A stretch of 64,000 bases of DNA from Omphiscola glabra (taxonomy: Eukaryota; Mollusca; Gastropoda; Lymnaeidae): contig OZ024808.1 in NCBI GenBank assembly GCA_964017045.1, positions 24,246,918 through 24,310,917 on the forward strand. Direction: 5' to 3'. The notes below the pieces were generated by a model. The model ran no database searches and was not told where the DNA came from. It saw only the letters and a list, made by a program, of their open reading frames with translations. Below are positions 23,201-34,262 of the stretch, piece after piece. Position numbers and translations under genes: made by a program. Within the stretch, counting starts at the first letter, position 1. The number at the start of each line of letters is the position of its first letter.

Positions 23201-26200
23201 AAGCATTGGATACTAAACCCCTGTTCCATTGAGATATGGATAAAACTTTATAAACGCCAACTTTACATATTATTAAAAAGACCAACCCACAACCCCTCTA
23301 TCACCTTCCTAATCATCATGTTGTGTGGGGATGTGCACATGAACCCCGGTCCCAGACAAACAGCCTCCACACACCCCTGTGGACTGTGCCAAGAGCCAGT
23401 AAATTGGAACAGCAAAGGCGTAGCGTGCGACACATGTGGAATCTGGTTCCAACTGCTATGTGCCAACGAACGATCCACGGACTACCGCGAAACGAGTCAA
23501 CCCTCTTTTGCATGGTCTTGTCCACGCTGCAACAGCATCAACAACGACAGCTTTACATTCCACAGCTATCAACTGAACTGCTCAAACTCCTTCTCACCCC
23601 TCTCTTCACTCAGTCTCAACGCTGAATCTATAGTAACACCTTACCCATTTTCACCACATAGAATTAGTACCCCAAAATCCCACAAACCCACTCAATCTCC
23701 CTACTCATACTCCCCCCAAAGGCATCCCACAAGCTCCCAAGAACATAATCGACATCCTACAACCTCCAATTCTATCCATGACAACCCCCAAAATGCAAAT
23801 CTCCGCTTACTAAATATCAACTGCCAAAGCATAGAATCAAAGAGACAAGAGCTCGCAGCCATTATCCAATTTACCAAGCCCGACATAATATGTGGAACAG
23901 AGTCGTGGCTCAGAGGCATACAACCTGGGAAAGAACCAACCCTGGACCATATAAAGTCCTCAGAAATCTTCCCAATGGATTACAATGTTTATCGTCATGA
24001 CCGCGTAAAAAAAGGTGGCGGCGTCTTCATCATGACTCACAGATCCCTCACATCAGTGGAGCAACCGCACCTGGTCACAGCCTGCGAAATAGTATGGGCT
24101 AAGGTTAAATTACAAAACAAGAAAGACCTCTACATCGGTGCCCTCTATATGCCCAAAAGAACCCAGAGTGCACTTGACGAACTCCAAAAATCCATTAACA
24201 TTCTTACAGCCAACGGCAAGCACGAGCGCGACATCATCGTCGCCGGTGACTTCAACTGCCCCGATATAGACTGGACCACGCATACTGCCCACTCCACCGG
24301 TAAAGACAATACCATTCAGTAATCACTGATCGACTTGACCTCATCCTCACTACTCACACAAGTGCAGAAGACACCAACACGTCAAAAAAGCATCCTAGAT
24401 CTAATCTTCACGTCCAACCCCACCCTTGTTAAACAATCCACGTGTGTCCCAGGCATATCTGACCATGACGCAGTGGTGGTTGACTTATACTCCAAAGCTC
24501 AAATAACGCGCCAGAAACCCAGGAAATCTTACAAGTTCGGTAAAGCAAACTGGGACAAGATCAAGCTTCATCTCGCCGCCACTGAACATGCCATCCTGAA
24601 AAAATACAACGAGGAAGAGGATGTAGAAACACTATGGTCGACCTTCAAATATGCCTTATTCAAAAGCTTAGATCAAAATGTCCCATCAGCCACATTAAAA
24701 AATCCATGTAATCTACCATGGCTGAACACACGGCTCAAGAAGCTGCTGAAAAGAAAGAAAAGACTATTGAAGTAAGCCCAAACTACCAACAACTGGACCC
24801 TATACCGCCAGTTCCAGAAACACTGTCGTAGGGAACTAAGAAGAGGCGAGTGGCAGCACATAAATGGAGTCATTCAAGAAGGCCTTGAAAACACCAACAC
24901 AAAACCATTCTGGCGCTACATAAAATCCAAGAAGCAAGACAACATTGGCGTAGCCCCTCTACTAGAATACGGGCAACTTGTAAGCGATAGCCAATGCAAA
25001 GCTGAAATTCTCCTAAGGCAGTTTCAATCTGTCTTCACCAAAATTACCACAACAGTACTACCATCCCTAAAACCTTCACCTGGTACAATTGACCCCCTCA
25101 ACATAACTGGAGAAGGAGTAGCCAAACTTCTCAAAAACCTCAAGCCCAATAAAGCACCCGGACCTGACTGTATCCCAAACATTGTCCTAAAGACCCTGGC
25201 TGACAACATCGCCCCAACCATCACCCGCATTTTCCAAAAGTCGCTTGACTCCGGCAAACTCCCACTGGACTGGTTTGATGCAAATATCACTAGTGCCTAC
25301 AAGAAAGGTGACCGTCATAACCCAGCAAACTACCGCCCAATATCCCTGACCTCCGTTCCATGCAAAATTCTGGAACACATCATCTGTCGTCACATCATGA
25401 ACCACCTTGAACACTACAACATTTTGACCACTCTAAACCACGTTTTCCGCTCTGGATATTCCACAGAAACTCAATTAATCATCACCACCAATGACCTCCT
25501 TGCCTCCTATGACAAAGGTAACCAGATCGACATGGCAATTCTCGACTTCTCCAAGGCCTTCGACACTGTTCCACACAGCCTTCTTCTACACACACTTCAC
25601 CACTACGGCATTACCGGCAACCTTCACTCCTGGCTCTCAACATTTCTAACAAAACGGACCATGCAAGTAATGGTAGATGGCGTCCGATCAGGCAAAGCCA
25701 CCGTAGACTCAGGAGTTCCTCAAGGCACAGTACTGGGCCCCCTTCTCTTTCTCTGTCACATAAACGACCTCCCTGATACTGTAAAATCTCAAGTGAGGCT
25801 GTTTGCAGATGACTGTCTTGTCTACAGAGAGATAATCGACTACGATGACCACAACCAACTTCAAGCAGATTTGGGGTGCCTTAAGAATTGGGCAGACAAA
25901 TGGGGCATGAAATTTAATGAAACCAAATGCTACATAATGAGCACCTCCAAAAAAAACCCATCAAGCTATATGTACACCCTAAATAGGACAATCCTTCAAC
26001 AAGTAACAAACAATCCATACCTTGGAATTCTTTTCTCAAATAACCTAAAATGGTCACCCCATATAAATAAAATTTCAAAAAAAGCCAACTCCACACTAGG
26101 TTTTATTAGAAGAAATCTACGCCACTGCCCAACATCATGCAAACGAAATGCCTATCTTGCACTCGTTCGTCCGATACTAGAATATGGTGCAATCATCTGT

Positions 26201-29200
26201 GACCCATACCTCAAGCAAGACGTGGACAAATTGGAGCGAATCCAACGTAACGCAATGCGCTTCATAGCACATGACTATAAAACCACCACTCCTGGCTACG
26301 TCACTGGCCTTTTAAACATATTTGACATCCCCACTCTCAAGGACAGACGAGAAAAGATCCGCCTAACATTCTTATATAAAATGGCCATGGGGCTAATTTC
26401 GGCCATTCCAGCAAACAATTATCTTACCCCACAGAAGCCAGGCCGATTAATTAGAGCCAAACAGTCACTTAACACTGACTTAACATCTGACAACCCCATG
26501 AGAAATTACACCCGAAACAATAACAAATGCTTCACTGTGCCTCGGAGTAACACAGTGCAACATAAGCAGTCATTCTTTCCACGCACCGTAATTGCTTGGA
26601 ACAACCTGGACAATACCGCCGTGAACTCGACAACGATCGAAAGCTTCAAGGCCGCCCTGGCATCTGCTAGGAGCCGTTAGATTGGCAACATCGCTTCCCC
26701 AACCGTTGCACATATGCCAGTATATGGATGCAGCAACGTACCGAACCAGAACCAGAACCAGAACTAACCAACTTATCTACAATCCAACTATTAACTACCC
26801 AACTGTTTCATTGCAAACATCATTCAATACACACATAATTCACTACAGAAATGATTCTTTACACACATAATTCACTACTCAAATTGTTCACTGCTCAACT
26901 GATTCACTACCCTACTTATCCACTAACCCAATGATTGACCACCCAACTGATTCACTACCCAACTGATTAACTACTCAAATGATTCACTACCCGTCCCGTT
27001 CACTACCCAACTGATCCACTACCCAAGTGATCAATGATTACACTGATTCACTACCAAACTGATTAACTACCCAACCGATTAACTACCCGACTGATTCACT
27101 ACCAAACAGGTTCACTACCCAACTGATCCACTGTTCAACTGATCCACTTCATCGTTGAACGATCCCAAATGATCAGCTGCATACTTGCTCCCCTCACATT
27201 AACGTTGCTCATCAATCTTTTTAGATCCCCGAGTTTAGAAAACGAGTTTCCGTACTTTTTTGTTCCTTTGTTGAACTTGCAGGTCAACGTCTGCTCTGTC
27301 CTGGCAGCTGCACTGAGACTAGCCTGGCCGAGTGTGTGCAAGCTGGAACTTACTGCACTGATGGACAGGTTGGTCGGCCGTGTTATGTGATGTGTGATTT
27401 GTGATATAGACTTATCAATGCTTTTAACGTTTCGATGAATTCAAAACTCGATATGTTGTGTACGTTCTCTGGTAGAACTGTGTCTATCAGATGTCATTCG
27501 TCGTTTGATGACCGGCAACATTGGTTCAATACATTGATATGTTCGCGACACTTCGTCCACAGTTCTGTGAAGTTATTTTTGACGACCACCTGAGTGTCAA
27601 GGGACAGTGCAAGAACAATAATGAATTGCCGGTGAGAGAACTACTCAAAGAAGACGCTAAGTATAAGATCAGCTGAAAAGCTGGCATATAATTCTTGAAG
27701 CATCCTTATAAAGTTGAAGTTCCAACGCAACAGTTTGACATATAATTTTAGGAAAATAATACATTTTCAGATAATAAAAAAGGAGCTATAGCTAATAAAA
27801 CCTATTACAAAATCATGCTGACATATTTGATATTTTGATCCTTGACAAGATTTATGAAAAAGGTCGACTAAATGATATGCAACAGTTAAACTTTACCCAG
27901 TAGGCGTTGCAAACTTCAGCTTTTCCCCAGTAGGCGTTGCAAAAGTTAAGCCTTACCTAATAGGCGATGCGAAAGTAACAGAGTACACAGCCCCCCTTGG
28001 GGATTTTAATTTGGATAATGGAAAATTTGAAACGAGTTAAAAGGGCTAATTTTGAAACCAATCTAAACGTGTTAATTTGGAAAAGTGTTAATCTTGAAAC
28101 CACGCTAAAGGTGATAATTTTGAAATTAAACTAAAAGTGTTAATTTTGAAAAGACTTAAATGTGTTAATTTTGAAACCAGCCGTAAAGTGTTATTTTTCA
28201 AACTAGTTAAAAGTGTTTATTTTGAAACCAAGCTAAAAGTGTTAATTTTGAAACGCGTTAAAAGTGTTAATTTTGAAACCAGTTAAAAGTTTTAATTTGT
28301 ATACAAGTTAAAAGTGTTAATTTTGAAACTAAACTAAAAATGTTAATTAAAAAAAAAACCGTTGCCCAATAGCATCCTAAAAATCCAATAACAAATATTA
28401 TTTTCTCTCTAGAAATGCCTCGATGAACAATCAAGGCACCCTTGCGTCATCACGGAGCATGCGCACAGATGTTTTTGGGATTGTTGCTCAGACACCACTT
28501 GCCTGACAAAACACTTTAGCCCTTACATAGGTAAACAATTTAGCCCTTACATAAGTTAACACTTTAGCCCTTACATGGGTAAACACTTTAGCCCTTACAT
28601 AGGTAACACTTTAGCCCTTACATAGGTAAAAATGCTTGGCTCTCTTCTTACCTGTCCATGTTATTTAATGTAAATTATACCTTAACTTTTAAAAAGACAT
28701 GATTTAGTAATTTCTTCAGGTTTACGAAATCGGGTATCAAGTCAAAGATTTTGTGATTAATTATTTAATGGGAATGCATGGTGCTCTGTTTATGGAAGCT
28801 CTAAGCAGTAACAGCGCTGGGATTCGTCATCATCATGTCACTCAGTCGTTGGACCGTTGGGGCGCCACAGATGACATGTACACTATTCTTCTCCATTCCT
28901 CTCTGTCTTCTGCACTACGCATAGCATCGCCTAGTTTCAATCCCGTCCACTCTTTGATGTTATCTTCCAATCTTTTCCCCTGTCTTCCTCTTCTTATCCC
29001 TCCTCTAGTTGTGCCCTGCATGATTTCTTTGGCGAGCCCTTGTTTCCTTGCTACGTGGCCAAACCATTCAAGTTTTCGCCTTTTTACCAACACCAGGAGG
29101 TCATCGTACTGCCCAATTGCTTTGCGAATCCTTTATTTCACTTGTTCATTGGTGATATGGTCTCTATAGCAGATGCCAAGAATGCCTATGAAACATCTCA

Positions 29201-32200
29201 TCGCCATCGCCTTTATTTTCCTTTCGAGTTCTGCTGTTATGTCCAGGACTCACATGCATACAAGAAAATGGAGAGGATTAATGAGCGCATCAGCCTGATT
29301 TTTGTGCTGGGGCTATATTTTTGTCGTTCCATATTTTCTTGAGCCTCTTTAGTGCTGTTGTGGTCTGCGCAATCCTGGCCATCAATTCGGACTTGGAGCC
29401 TTCTTCCGAAACTATTGCTCCGAGGTACTTGAAGCTGCCAACTGTCTCTAATCTTTCCTCCCCGACCTTAATTTCAGTGGTGGTGCCAGTGGTGCTGTTC
29501 GTCATCATTTTTGTCTTTTCTGCACTGATTTGCATGCCAAATGACGATGAAGTCTTGTCGAGACGCTTTACAAGGTTAGCTAGCTCTTCTGGGATTATCA
29601 ACCCAGAAAAAGTAATTGAATTGAACCCTTTACCATGGTCAATGGTATGGAAAGATGAAGAGAAAACGTTTTGCTGGCGTTAGTTCATCCATTAACCCAA
29701 TGGACAGCGTTGTTCTGTCAGGTGGGATTTTGTTTCGGTCAAGCAACTCATTCTTTAAAATATAAATGTTACGTATCTGCTGTCATCCTGGTAGCCAAGT
29801 AACAATTAATGGTTTATTTAATTAATAGTTCGACATTTTTGCTGCTAACCAAATCAGAAGTTCTACAAGATTTTAAAAAAAATCAGTTTAGCATAAATAC
29901 AATGTTTATGTAAGAGAACCCGTGGACGGGTGGGACTCGTTAACATTGGATGGCAGCACATCCAAAGACACCTCTGAATTCAAACATGTAGTTAACTTCC
30001 CGTAGGCGGTATGCCATGAGCTCAGTACAAATTCCGGCAACTCATGCGATGCTACTGGTGTCAACCTGTATCATAATTAATGTTCCTTCAAGTCCACCAG
30101 ATGCGTGAACAGAGGAGATACGCTGACTAAAGATGCCAGCGTACATCCTAGGGGGGAAAAACTCCAGGCCTTGTGATTTCGTACTTCAAAGCCTGAACCA
30201 GCGTTTCCCAAACTATTAAGTTTGACGGACCGGTCGATAAGTTTCAAAATCGCACCAGGGACCGCTTCCAGATGTATTACCTACACATTTCTTTTGACAC
30301 GAATGAACATATCCATGTACTGCGGACCGGTAATGTAAAGACCAACATATGGGGGACCTTGGCCTAGACCACAGTCACTTTGTGAAGGACAGGTGCCACT
30401 TTAAAAAAAAAAACTTATTTTAAGACATGAGTTTTGTCACGCCCTCAGGGAAATTTGCACAAGACGTTAAAAGTGTTATAGAATTTTATGAAGCAGTGGA
30501 GAATTTTTGAAAACCCTACATGAATGTTGGAATAGATGTGTCACGTTTTGTCTCTCAGTGGGAAAATTTGAGCAAGAAATCATGGACAATGGACCTTCTT
30601 GGTCTTTGTTATAATTATATTAGATATTAAGCTTAAATAATCTTGGGATAAATTGTCCGCACCTGAATTTATAAGCGACCTATGACAGCTGCCTACTAAC
30701 ACCAGCAAGTCGGCACCTTTTCCGTCGGCACCTTTCCCGTCGGCACCTTTCACGTCGGCACCTTTCACGTCGGCACCTTTAACGTCGGCACCTTTAACGT
30801 CGGCACCTTTCACGTCGGCACCTTTCACGTCGGAACCTTTCACGTCGGCACCTTTCACGTCGGCACCTTTCACGTCGGCACCTTTCACGTCGGCACCTTT
30901 CACGTCGGCACCTTTCACGTCGGCACCTTTCAACTGGTGCTAACAAACGGATAAAACGCGTGGCTAACGCCAAAGTTGTTTTTGTTTTTGTTTAACGAAA
31001 TGTTATCAATACGTACTACGTACCACTGCAAAACGTCTGATAAAAGTTGTAAAAAAATAATACAGTATTACTACCCAATGGTATACTTTACGTAAACTTT
31101 TTTGTAAAGAAAACAAGGCATCACTATTATATTTTTAATGTATACACTTTGCATTGCAAAAAAAAGCATTATAATTCAATGGTATAATTTATTATTATTT
31201 GAATTGCAAAAAAAAATAATAATTTTAAACATAACTTTACCAAACCTTTTTTTTACAGTAGTCAATACAGTCAGTCAGACCACCCAACGTCAGGTGACAG
31301 CTACGATGGCACCAACACTACCTCCCACACCGGCAACGACACAAGCCCCAATAACGGGACAGTCAGGTGAGTATTTCGTCCAAATTTTAAATCTAGACGA
31401 AGAGTTGACAGTCAGACAGGCAAACCGGTAAGGTGGATAGAATCCTGGTAGACATGTCGATAGTTTTATCAGACAGACGGGCAGATAGAACCCACGTATA
31501 CATATCGATAGTTGTGTCGTTATAATTTACCAAAACATACGTGCATCTCATGTGAGCAGTAGTGATTGATTGAATTGACCAGTCGTATTTGGATCAATAA
31601 AAACAGTTTGATAATCCACAGTAAAGCCGATCACCTGCTATAACTGTGATGGAGGATTCTGCCATCACAACGAGAGAAACGTCACCTGTCCTGGAGGATA
31701 CTGTATGATGACCGTGGACGAAGACACAGGTGGTGGTCGGTACATCAACAAAAGGTGAGATTTGTGATTTAGGGTAGTTGTGACCACGTCATGTCAGCTC
31801 ACATCAGTGACTCCCTGCCTGTAGACATCAATGAATTCCTCTATATGTACACAAAGGAAGTCATGCCCGTTTACATCAATGACATCTTGCCTATGTACAT
31901 CACTGACGTTCTACCACCAATGACGCCCTGCCCGTGTAAATCAATGACGCCCTGCCTGTGTACATCAATGGCGTCTTGCCTGTATAAATCAATGACGCCC
32001 TACCCGTGTAAATCAAAGACGCCCTGCCTGTGTACACCAATGACGTCCTGCCTGTGTACACCAATGACGTCCTGCCTGTGTAAATCAATGACGCCCTGCC
32101 TGTGTACACCAATGACGTCCTGCCTGTGTACATAAATGCCGTCCTTCCTGCGTTCATCAGTGGCGTCCTGCCTGTGAACATCATCGAAGATATCGTGACT

Positions 32201-32800
32201 GTGTACATCAAGGACTGTAGCATAAAGGAGAGTTTCAGTCTTAAAAAGTATTTACTTTAGCGGTTTTCAACTGGTGATTTGTTGCGCAATGTATAAAGAA
32301 AATGTTCTATTTATTTTGTATTTCGTGTTTTGTCTTTTCTGCTGAAGAAGTCATTTAGCTGTTTTTTTTAGTTCTTTTAATTGTCCTTTCTTTTTCTAGC
32401 AAGCCTACAAATATCTTATCGCACAATTTAATTTCTTTGTGGAAGAAAATGTTTGAGTAATTAGTGAATATGCCACGTAAAAAAAACAGCTGAGAACAGG
32501 TTAGTGTGGTAATGTCTTACACTGGCTTTTGGTGTATTCAGTAGATGTTCCGATGAGACAGAGTGCTATAACAGCTAAGTTCGGCAATGTCTTAATCCAA
32601 CTTTTATTGTATGCATCAGATGCTCCGATGAGACAGAGTGCTACAACAGCTGGAGCAACGGTTGGAAAGATGATCAGCTTTGCGCCCAATACCTTTTGAC
32701 ACCAACGAAATTAAGCGGTCAAGATATGTCCTGCAGGTTCTGCTGTACCGGGGACCACTGCAATAGTCAAATCGATATTCAAAATGTTCACAAATATTAA
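17049..32800 (+). CDS. Unit 2: secreted multi-domain Ly-6/uPAR-like cysteine-rich protein
   Basis: Spliced gene: signal exon 17049-17094, A 18063-18196, B 21171-21227, C 21676-21814, D 27283-27368, E 27563-27631, F 28413-28530, G 31259-31366, H 31622-31754, I 32620-32800. All nine junctions join in phase. The product is about 310 residues: a hydrophobic leader (MNALDLAVYTFSLCIG), LU-like domain 1 (A-C), domain 2 (D-F), a Thr/Pro linker (G), and domain 3 (H-I) ending CCTGDHCNS. The three-finger call rests on cysteine spacing; partner and role are unknown. Domain 1 has 12 cysteines rather than the usual 10, suggesting an added disulfide. The introns are filled by minisatellites (18.3-20.6 kb, 20.7-21.1 kb) and a full CR1-type LINE between C and D. 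Compared with unit 1 it keeps an intact frame, so it is the better candidate for a working gene. Confidence 0.8.
17200..17240. repeat. Poly(T) tract
   Basis: About 40 T in the intron after the unit 2 signal exon. Confidence 0.9.
17472..18027. mobile_element. TIR DNA transposon remnant next to unit 2 exon A
   Basis: Left end CACCCATACCTCGCTTTACG and right end (reverse complement) CACCTATACCTCGCTATATG. The interior repeats GGCCGTAAAG/GTATAATGAA near both ends. No transposase; no clear target duplication. Confidence 0.65.
18063..18196 (+). CDS. Unit 2 exon A (domain 1, first part)
   Basis: 134 nt between ttttttccaccag and gtaacg. It encodes LGLTQIHIGPINELETL, CPVCDGKAHAFPACLN and HACHPDE. Three bases longer than the unit 1 copy, same phases. 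A TIR element ends 36 bp upstream. Confidence 0.82.
18330..19200. repeat. Minisatellite, variant family 1
   Basis: Units near 26 bp of AAATTAAGGACACATTACGT plus GGTTC/GGATC, mixed with shorter units (ACATTACAAGGTTT). In the A-B intron of unit 2. Confidence 0.93.
19200..20571. repeat. Minisatellite, variant family 2 (25 bp, about 55 copies)
   Basis: Units AAATTGGGGACACATTAAAA plus TGTTC, with three interleaved versions (TTAGGGAC, TTGGGGAC, TTGGGATC) arranged in runs. It follows directly from the variant 1 array. Confidence 0.95.
20745..21103. repeat. 13-15 bp minisatellite
   Basis: Units ACCAGTAATGTAC, with two-base-longer units (ACACACCAGTAATGT) in the first half. Ends 67 bp before exon B of unit 2. 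Confidence 0.93.
21171..21227 (+). CDS. Unit 2 exon B (domain 1, middle)
   Basis: 57 nt between ttcttctaag and gtaagt. It encodes 19 residues beginning VCSIKYTDDQ with a second cysteine in YKCEKSV. Phase 0 at both ends. Confidence 0.8.
21676..21814 (+). CDS. Unit 2 exon C (domain 1, end)
   Basis: 139 nt between tttgtccag and gtatgt. It encodes ECQRTAHATLLCPLVG and GQCQACCGTTSCVQD. It ends with one base that joins exon D in frame. Confidence 0.8.
22545..22852. repeat. 17-bp minisatellite, left part
   Basis: Units of ATGATTCACTACCCAAA with changes. Split from 26773-27150 by the CR1-type LINE. Confidence 0.9.
22855..26772 (+). mobile_element. Full-length CR1-type LINE inserted in a 17-bp minisatellite
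   Basis: Minisatellite copies (ATTCACTACCCAAATG type) stop near 22850 and resume after 26770. Between them lie a short 5' leader (with AAGATGGCTGAC), the long ORF, and a 3' end of GAACCA repeats at 26746-26766, typical of CR1 tails. I could not define a clean target duplication because the target is itself repetitive. Confidence 0.8.
23030..26680 (+). pseudogene. CR1-type non-LTR retrotransposon ORF (PHD - endonuclease - reverse transcriptase), two in-frame stops
   Basis: One 1217-codon frame interrupted only by TAA at 24320-24322 and TAA at 24773-24775. Order: CGDVHMNPGP motif near residue 100; a PHD-like zinc finger (CGLCQEPV...CDTCGIWFQLLC...CPRC) at about 113-165; an APE endonuclease from about 257 (LLNINCQSIESKRQELA) with GDFNCPDIDW near 405; reverse transcriptase with DFSKAFDTVPH near 839, GVPQGTVLGPLLF near 900 and FADDCLVY near 925; a C-terminal region to SARSR. 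The motif order is typical of CR1-group LINEs. Two nonsense changes and no visible frameshift suggest recent death. It lies in the C-D intron of LU unit 2. Confidence 0.9.
26773..27150. repeat. 17-bp minisatellite, right part
   Basis: The same ACTGATTCACTACCCAA units continue after the LINE, ending about 130 bp before exon D of unit 2. Confidence 0.9.
27283..27368 (+). CDS. Unit 2 exon D (domain 2, first part)
   Basis: 86 nt between gaacttgcag and gttggt. It encodes QRLLCPGSCTETSLAECVQ and TYCTDGQ. Its 5' part is five codons shorter than in unit 1. Confidence 0.78.
27563..27631 (+). CDS. Unit 2 exon E (domain 2, middle)
   Basis: 69 nt between gtccacag and gtgaga. It encodes FCEVIFDDHLSVKGQC and KNNNELP, aligned codon for codon with 6322-6390. 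Confidence 0.8.
27890..27975. repeat. Short tandem repeat, 3 copies
   Basis: Three copies of CCCAGTAGGCGTTGCAAA with linker ACTT/AGTTAAGCC. Shares GGCGTTGC with the 59-bp array unit. Confidence 0.7.
28015..28350. repeat. 24-bp minisatellite
   Basis: Units AAAAGTGTTAATTTTGAAAC plus CAGTT, about 13 degenerate copies in the E-F intron of unit 2. Confidence 0.9.
28413..28530 (+). CDS. Unit 2 exon F (domain 2, end)
   Basis: 118 nt between ttctctctag and gtaaac. It encodes KCLDEQSRHPCVIT and CFWDCCSDTTCLTKHFSP. The last bases of the exon plus its donor are repeated four more times downstream (28531-28630). Confidence 0.8.
28508..28630 (+). repeat. Tandem copies of an exon end with its donor site
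   Basis: ACACTTTAGCCCTTACATAG then GTAA, five copies of about 24-26 bp. The first is the true 3' end of exon F; the others lie in the intron. Confidence 0.88.
28825..29640 (-). mobile_element. LINE C-terminal fragment, family A (minus strand)
   Basis: On the minus strand 29601-29290 reads LVKRLDKTSSSFGMQISAEK, KTKMMTNSTTGTTTEIKVG and GSFKYLGAIVSEEGS (end of a reverse transcriptase), then after a frameshift 29093-28842 reads KRRKLEWFGHVARKQGLAKE and DNIKEWTGLKLGDAM. It ends at ATG repeats at 28826-28838. Confidence 0.8.
29641..30715. other. Unit 2 F-G intron, nothing recognised apart from a hAT-like patch
   Basis: No exon or tandem repeat seen; see 30199-30370 for the hAT-like text. Confidence 0.45.
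30199..30370. mobile_element. Possible hAT-like remnant
   Basis: Starts CAGCGTTTCCCAAACTATTA and contains GACGGACCGGT and GCGGACCGGT, features of hAT ends. The right terminus is not clear. Confidence 0.35.
30716..30933. repeat. 15-bp minisatellite, about 15 copies
   Basis: Unit GTCGGCACCTTTCAC. As 15 is a multiple of three, the minus strand gives an open VKGAD repeat; I see no other sign of coding. Confidence 0.93.
31259..31366 (+). CDS. Unit 2 exon G (Thr/Pro-rich linker)
   Basis: 108 nt between ttttttacag and gtgagt. It encodes VSQTTQRQVTATMAPTL, PPTPATTQ and ITGQS, without cysteine; a mucin-like spacer. Phases fit F and H. Confidence 0.77.
31622..31754 (+). CDS. Unit 2 exon H (domain 3, first part)
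   Basis: 133 nt between aatccacag and gtgaga. It encodes ITCYNCDGGFCHHNERN, TCPGGYCMMTVDED and RYINK. Confidence 0.82.
31825..32215. repeat. 24-30 bp minisatellite after unit 2 exon H
   Basis: Units around GTACATCAATGACG plus TCCTGCCTGT. Paralogous to 54275-54830 after the decayed exon H of unit 3. Confidence 0.9.
32535..32577 (+). pseudogene. Partial duplicate of unit 2 exon I start
   Basis: The acceptor region, the next 33 bases of exon I and the intron stretch that follows (gtaatgtctta...) occur twice in tandem, about 75 bp apart. The upstream copy ends in a stop (agctaag) and would truncate the protein if its acceptor (attcagtag) were used. Confidence 0.7.
32620..32800 (+). CDS. Unit 2 exon I (domain 3, end, stop codon)
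   Basis: Terminal exon after atgcatcag. It encodes RCSDETECYNSWSNGW, LCAQYLLTPTKLSG and SCRFCCTGDHCNS, stop TAA at 32798-32800. A partial copy of its acceptor and first 33 bases lies just upstream. An AATAAA occurs at 33041-33046. Confidence 0.83.
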
Positions 32801-33639
32801 TGAGCCTCGGTTGATCTTTCGTGTTCGATACCGCAGTAATAATCCGTTGGATATATCCATAGTGTCCACCTGAATATAACATTTCTTGTACGCGCAACAT
32901 CAATATAACAATGTAAGCCTTTCTCTGATCATAAAGTCTCGTTCTCGTAAGAGACTTCTGTTATCACGTTATTCCATTAGGTTGAATTTGAAATTCGTTT
33001 TTTTTTTTTTTTTGTTATTTCTATGAAGATGTTCACGTTAAATAAATCGAATTCAAACTCTGGATGCGAGAAACAAATTACACAAATTTTGGCGGATAGG
33101 TGGATGAAAATGGATTCTTACGTAAGTGGAATAAAATTATTACAATACAACAAACCGTTCTGCGGCTGTCTTTTTATTTTTGTTGATCAATGTTCAAATC
33201 ATGAAGTTGGAGCAGCCTTATCCTTTAAAAAATTTAAGATTTTTAGAAAACTTTTGAATAGGAGGAAACCATTTCATTGACATTAATTTTAGTTGATAGA
33301 ATACATTTAAATGTAAAAAAAAATACAACAAATTAATAACGAAGAGGAAAATAAATGAAAGGGAGGAAAATAACAGGACGAAAAGTAAAGTTGAGTGTAA
33401 GATCATGTGTCGGAGATAAGAATGCGTGTGTGCAAGAATGATAGAGTCAGAAGCGTGGACAGCTTTTGGCGCCCAAGGGGGAGTGAAAATAATAAGTTCA
33501 AAAAATATAATGAATTATGATTTTTTTATTTTTTTTTTGGGTTTATCTTATTATTTAAACGCGCCCTAAATAATATACGTACATATTATATGCATATATA
33601 TTTATATGCAACAGCCTTTTTGGAATAAAAGATTACCAT

Positions 33640-34262
33640 GAGGGTTGGGGTGTAGGGGATGGGTGGGGGGTAGGGGGGTAGGGGATGGGTGGGGGGTAGG
33701 GGATGGGTGGGGGTAGGGGATGTGTGGGGGGTAAGGGATGTGTGGGGGTAGGGGATGGGTGGGGTAAGGGATGGGTGGGGGTAGGGGATGGGTGGGGGTA
33801 GGGGATGGGTGGGGGTAGGGGATGGGAGGGTAGGGGATCGGTGTGGTGTATGGGATGGGTGGGGGTAGGGGATGGGTGGGGGTAGGGGATGGGAGGGTAG
33901 GGGATCGGTGTGGTGTATGGGATGGGTGGGGGTAGGGGATGAGTGTGGGTAGGGGATGGGTGGGGTAAGGGATGGGTGGGGGGTAGGGGATGGGTGGGGG
34001 TAGGGGATGGGTGGGGGTAGGGGATGGGTGGGGGTAGGGGATGGGAGGGTAGGGGATCGGTGTGGTGTATGGGATGGGTGGGGGTAGGGGATGGGTGGGG
34101 GTAGGGGATGAGTGGGGGTAGGGGATGGGTGGGGGTAGGGGATGAGTGGGGGTAGGGGATGGGTGGGGGTAGGGGATGGGTGGGGGTAGGGGATGGGTGG
34201 GGGTAGGGGATGGGTGGGGGTAGGGGATGGGTGGGGGTAGGGGATGGGTGGGAGTAGGGGAG
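33640..34262 (+). repeat. G-rich 17-bp minisatellite
   Basis: Unit GGATGGGTGGGGGTAGG, about 36 copies with variants (GGGAGGGTAGGGGATCGGTG). Almost every unit has three or more runs of GGG on the plus strand. Confidence 0.95.

Noticed and set aside
30580..30933. VKGAD-repeat protein on the minus strand
   Set aside because: A 15-bp minisatellite with no supporting exon structure.
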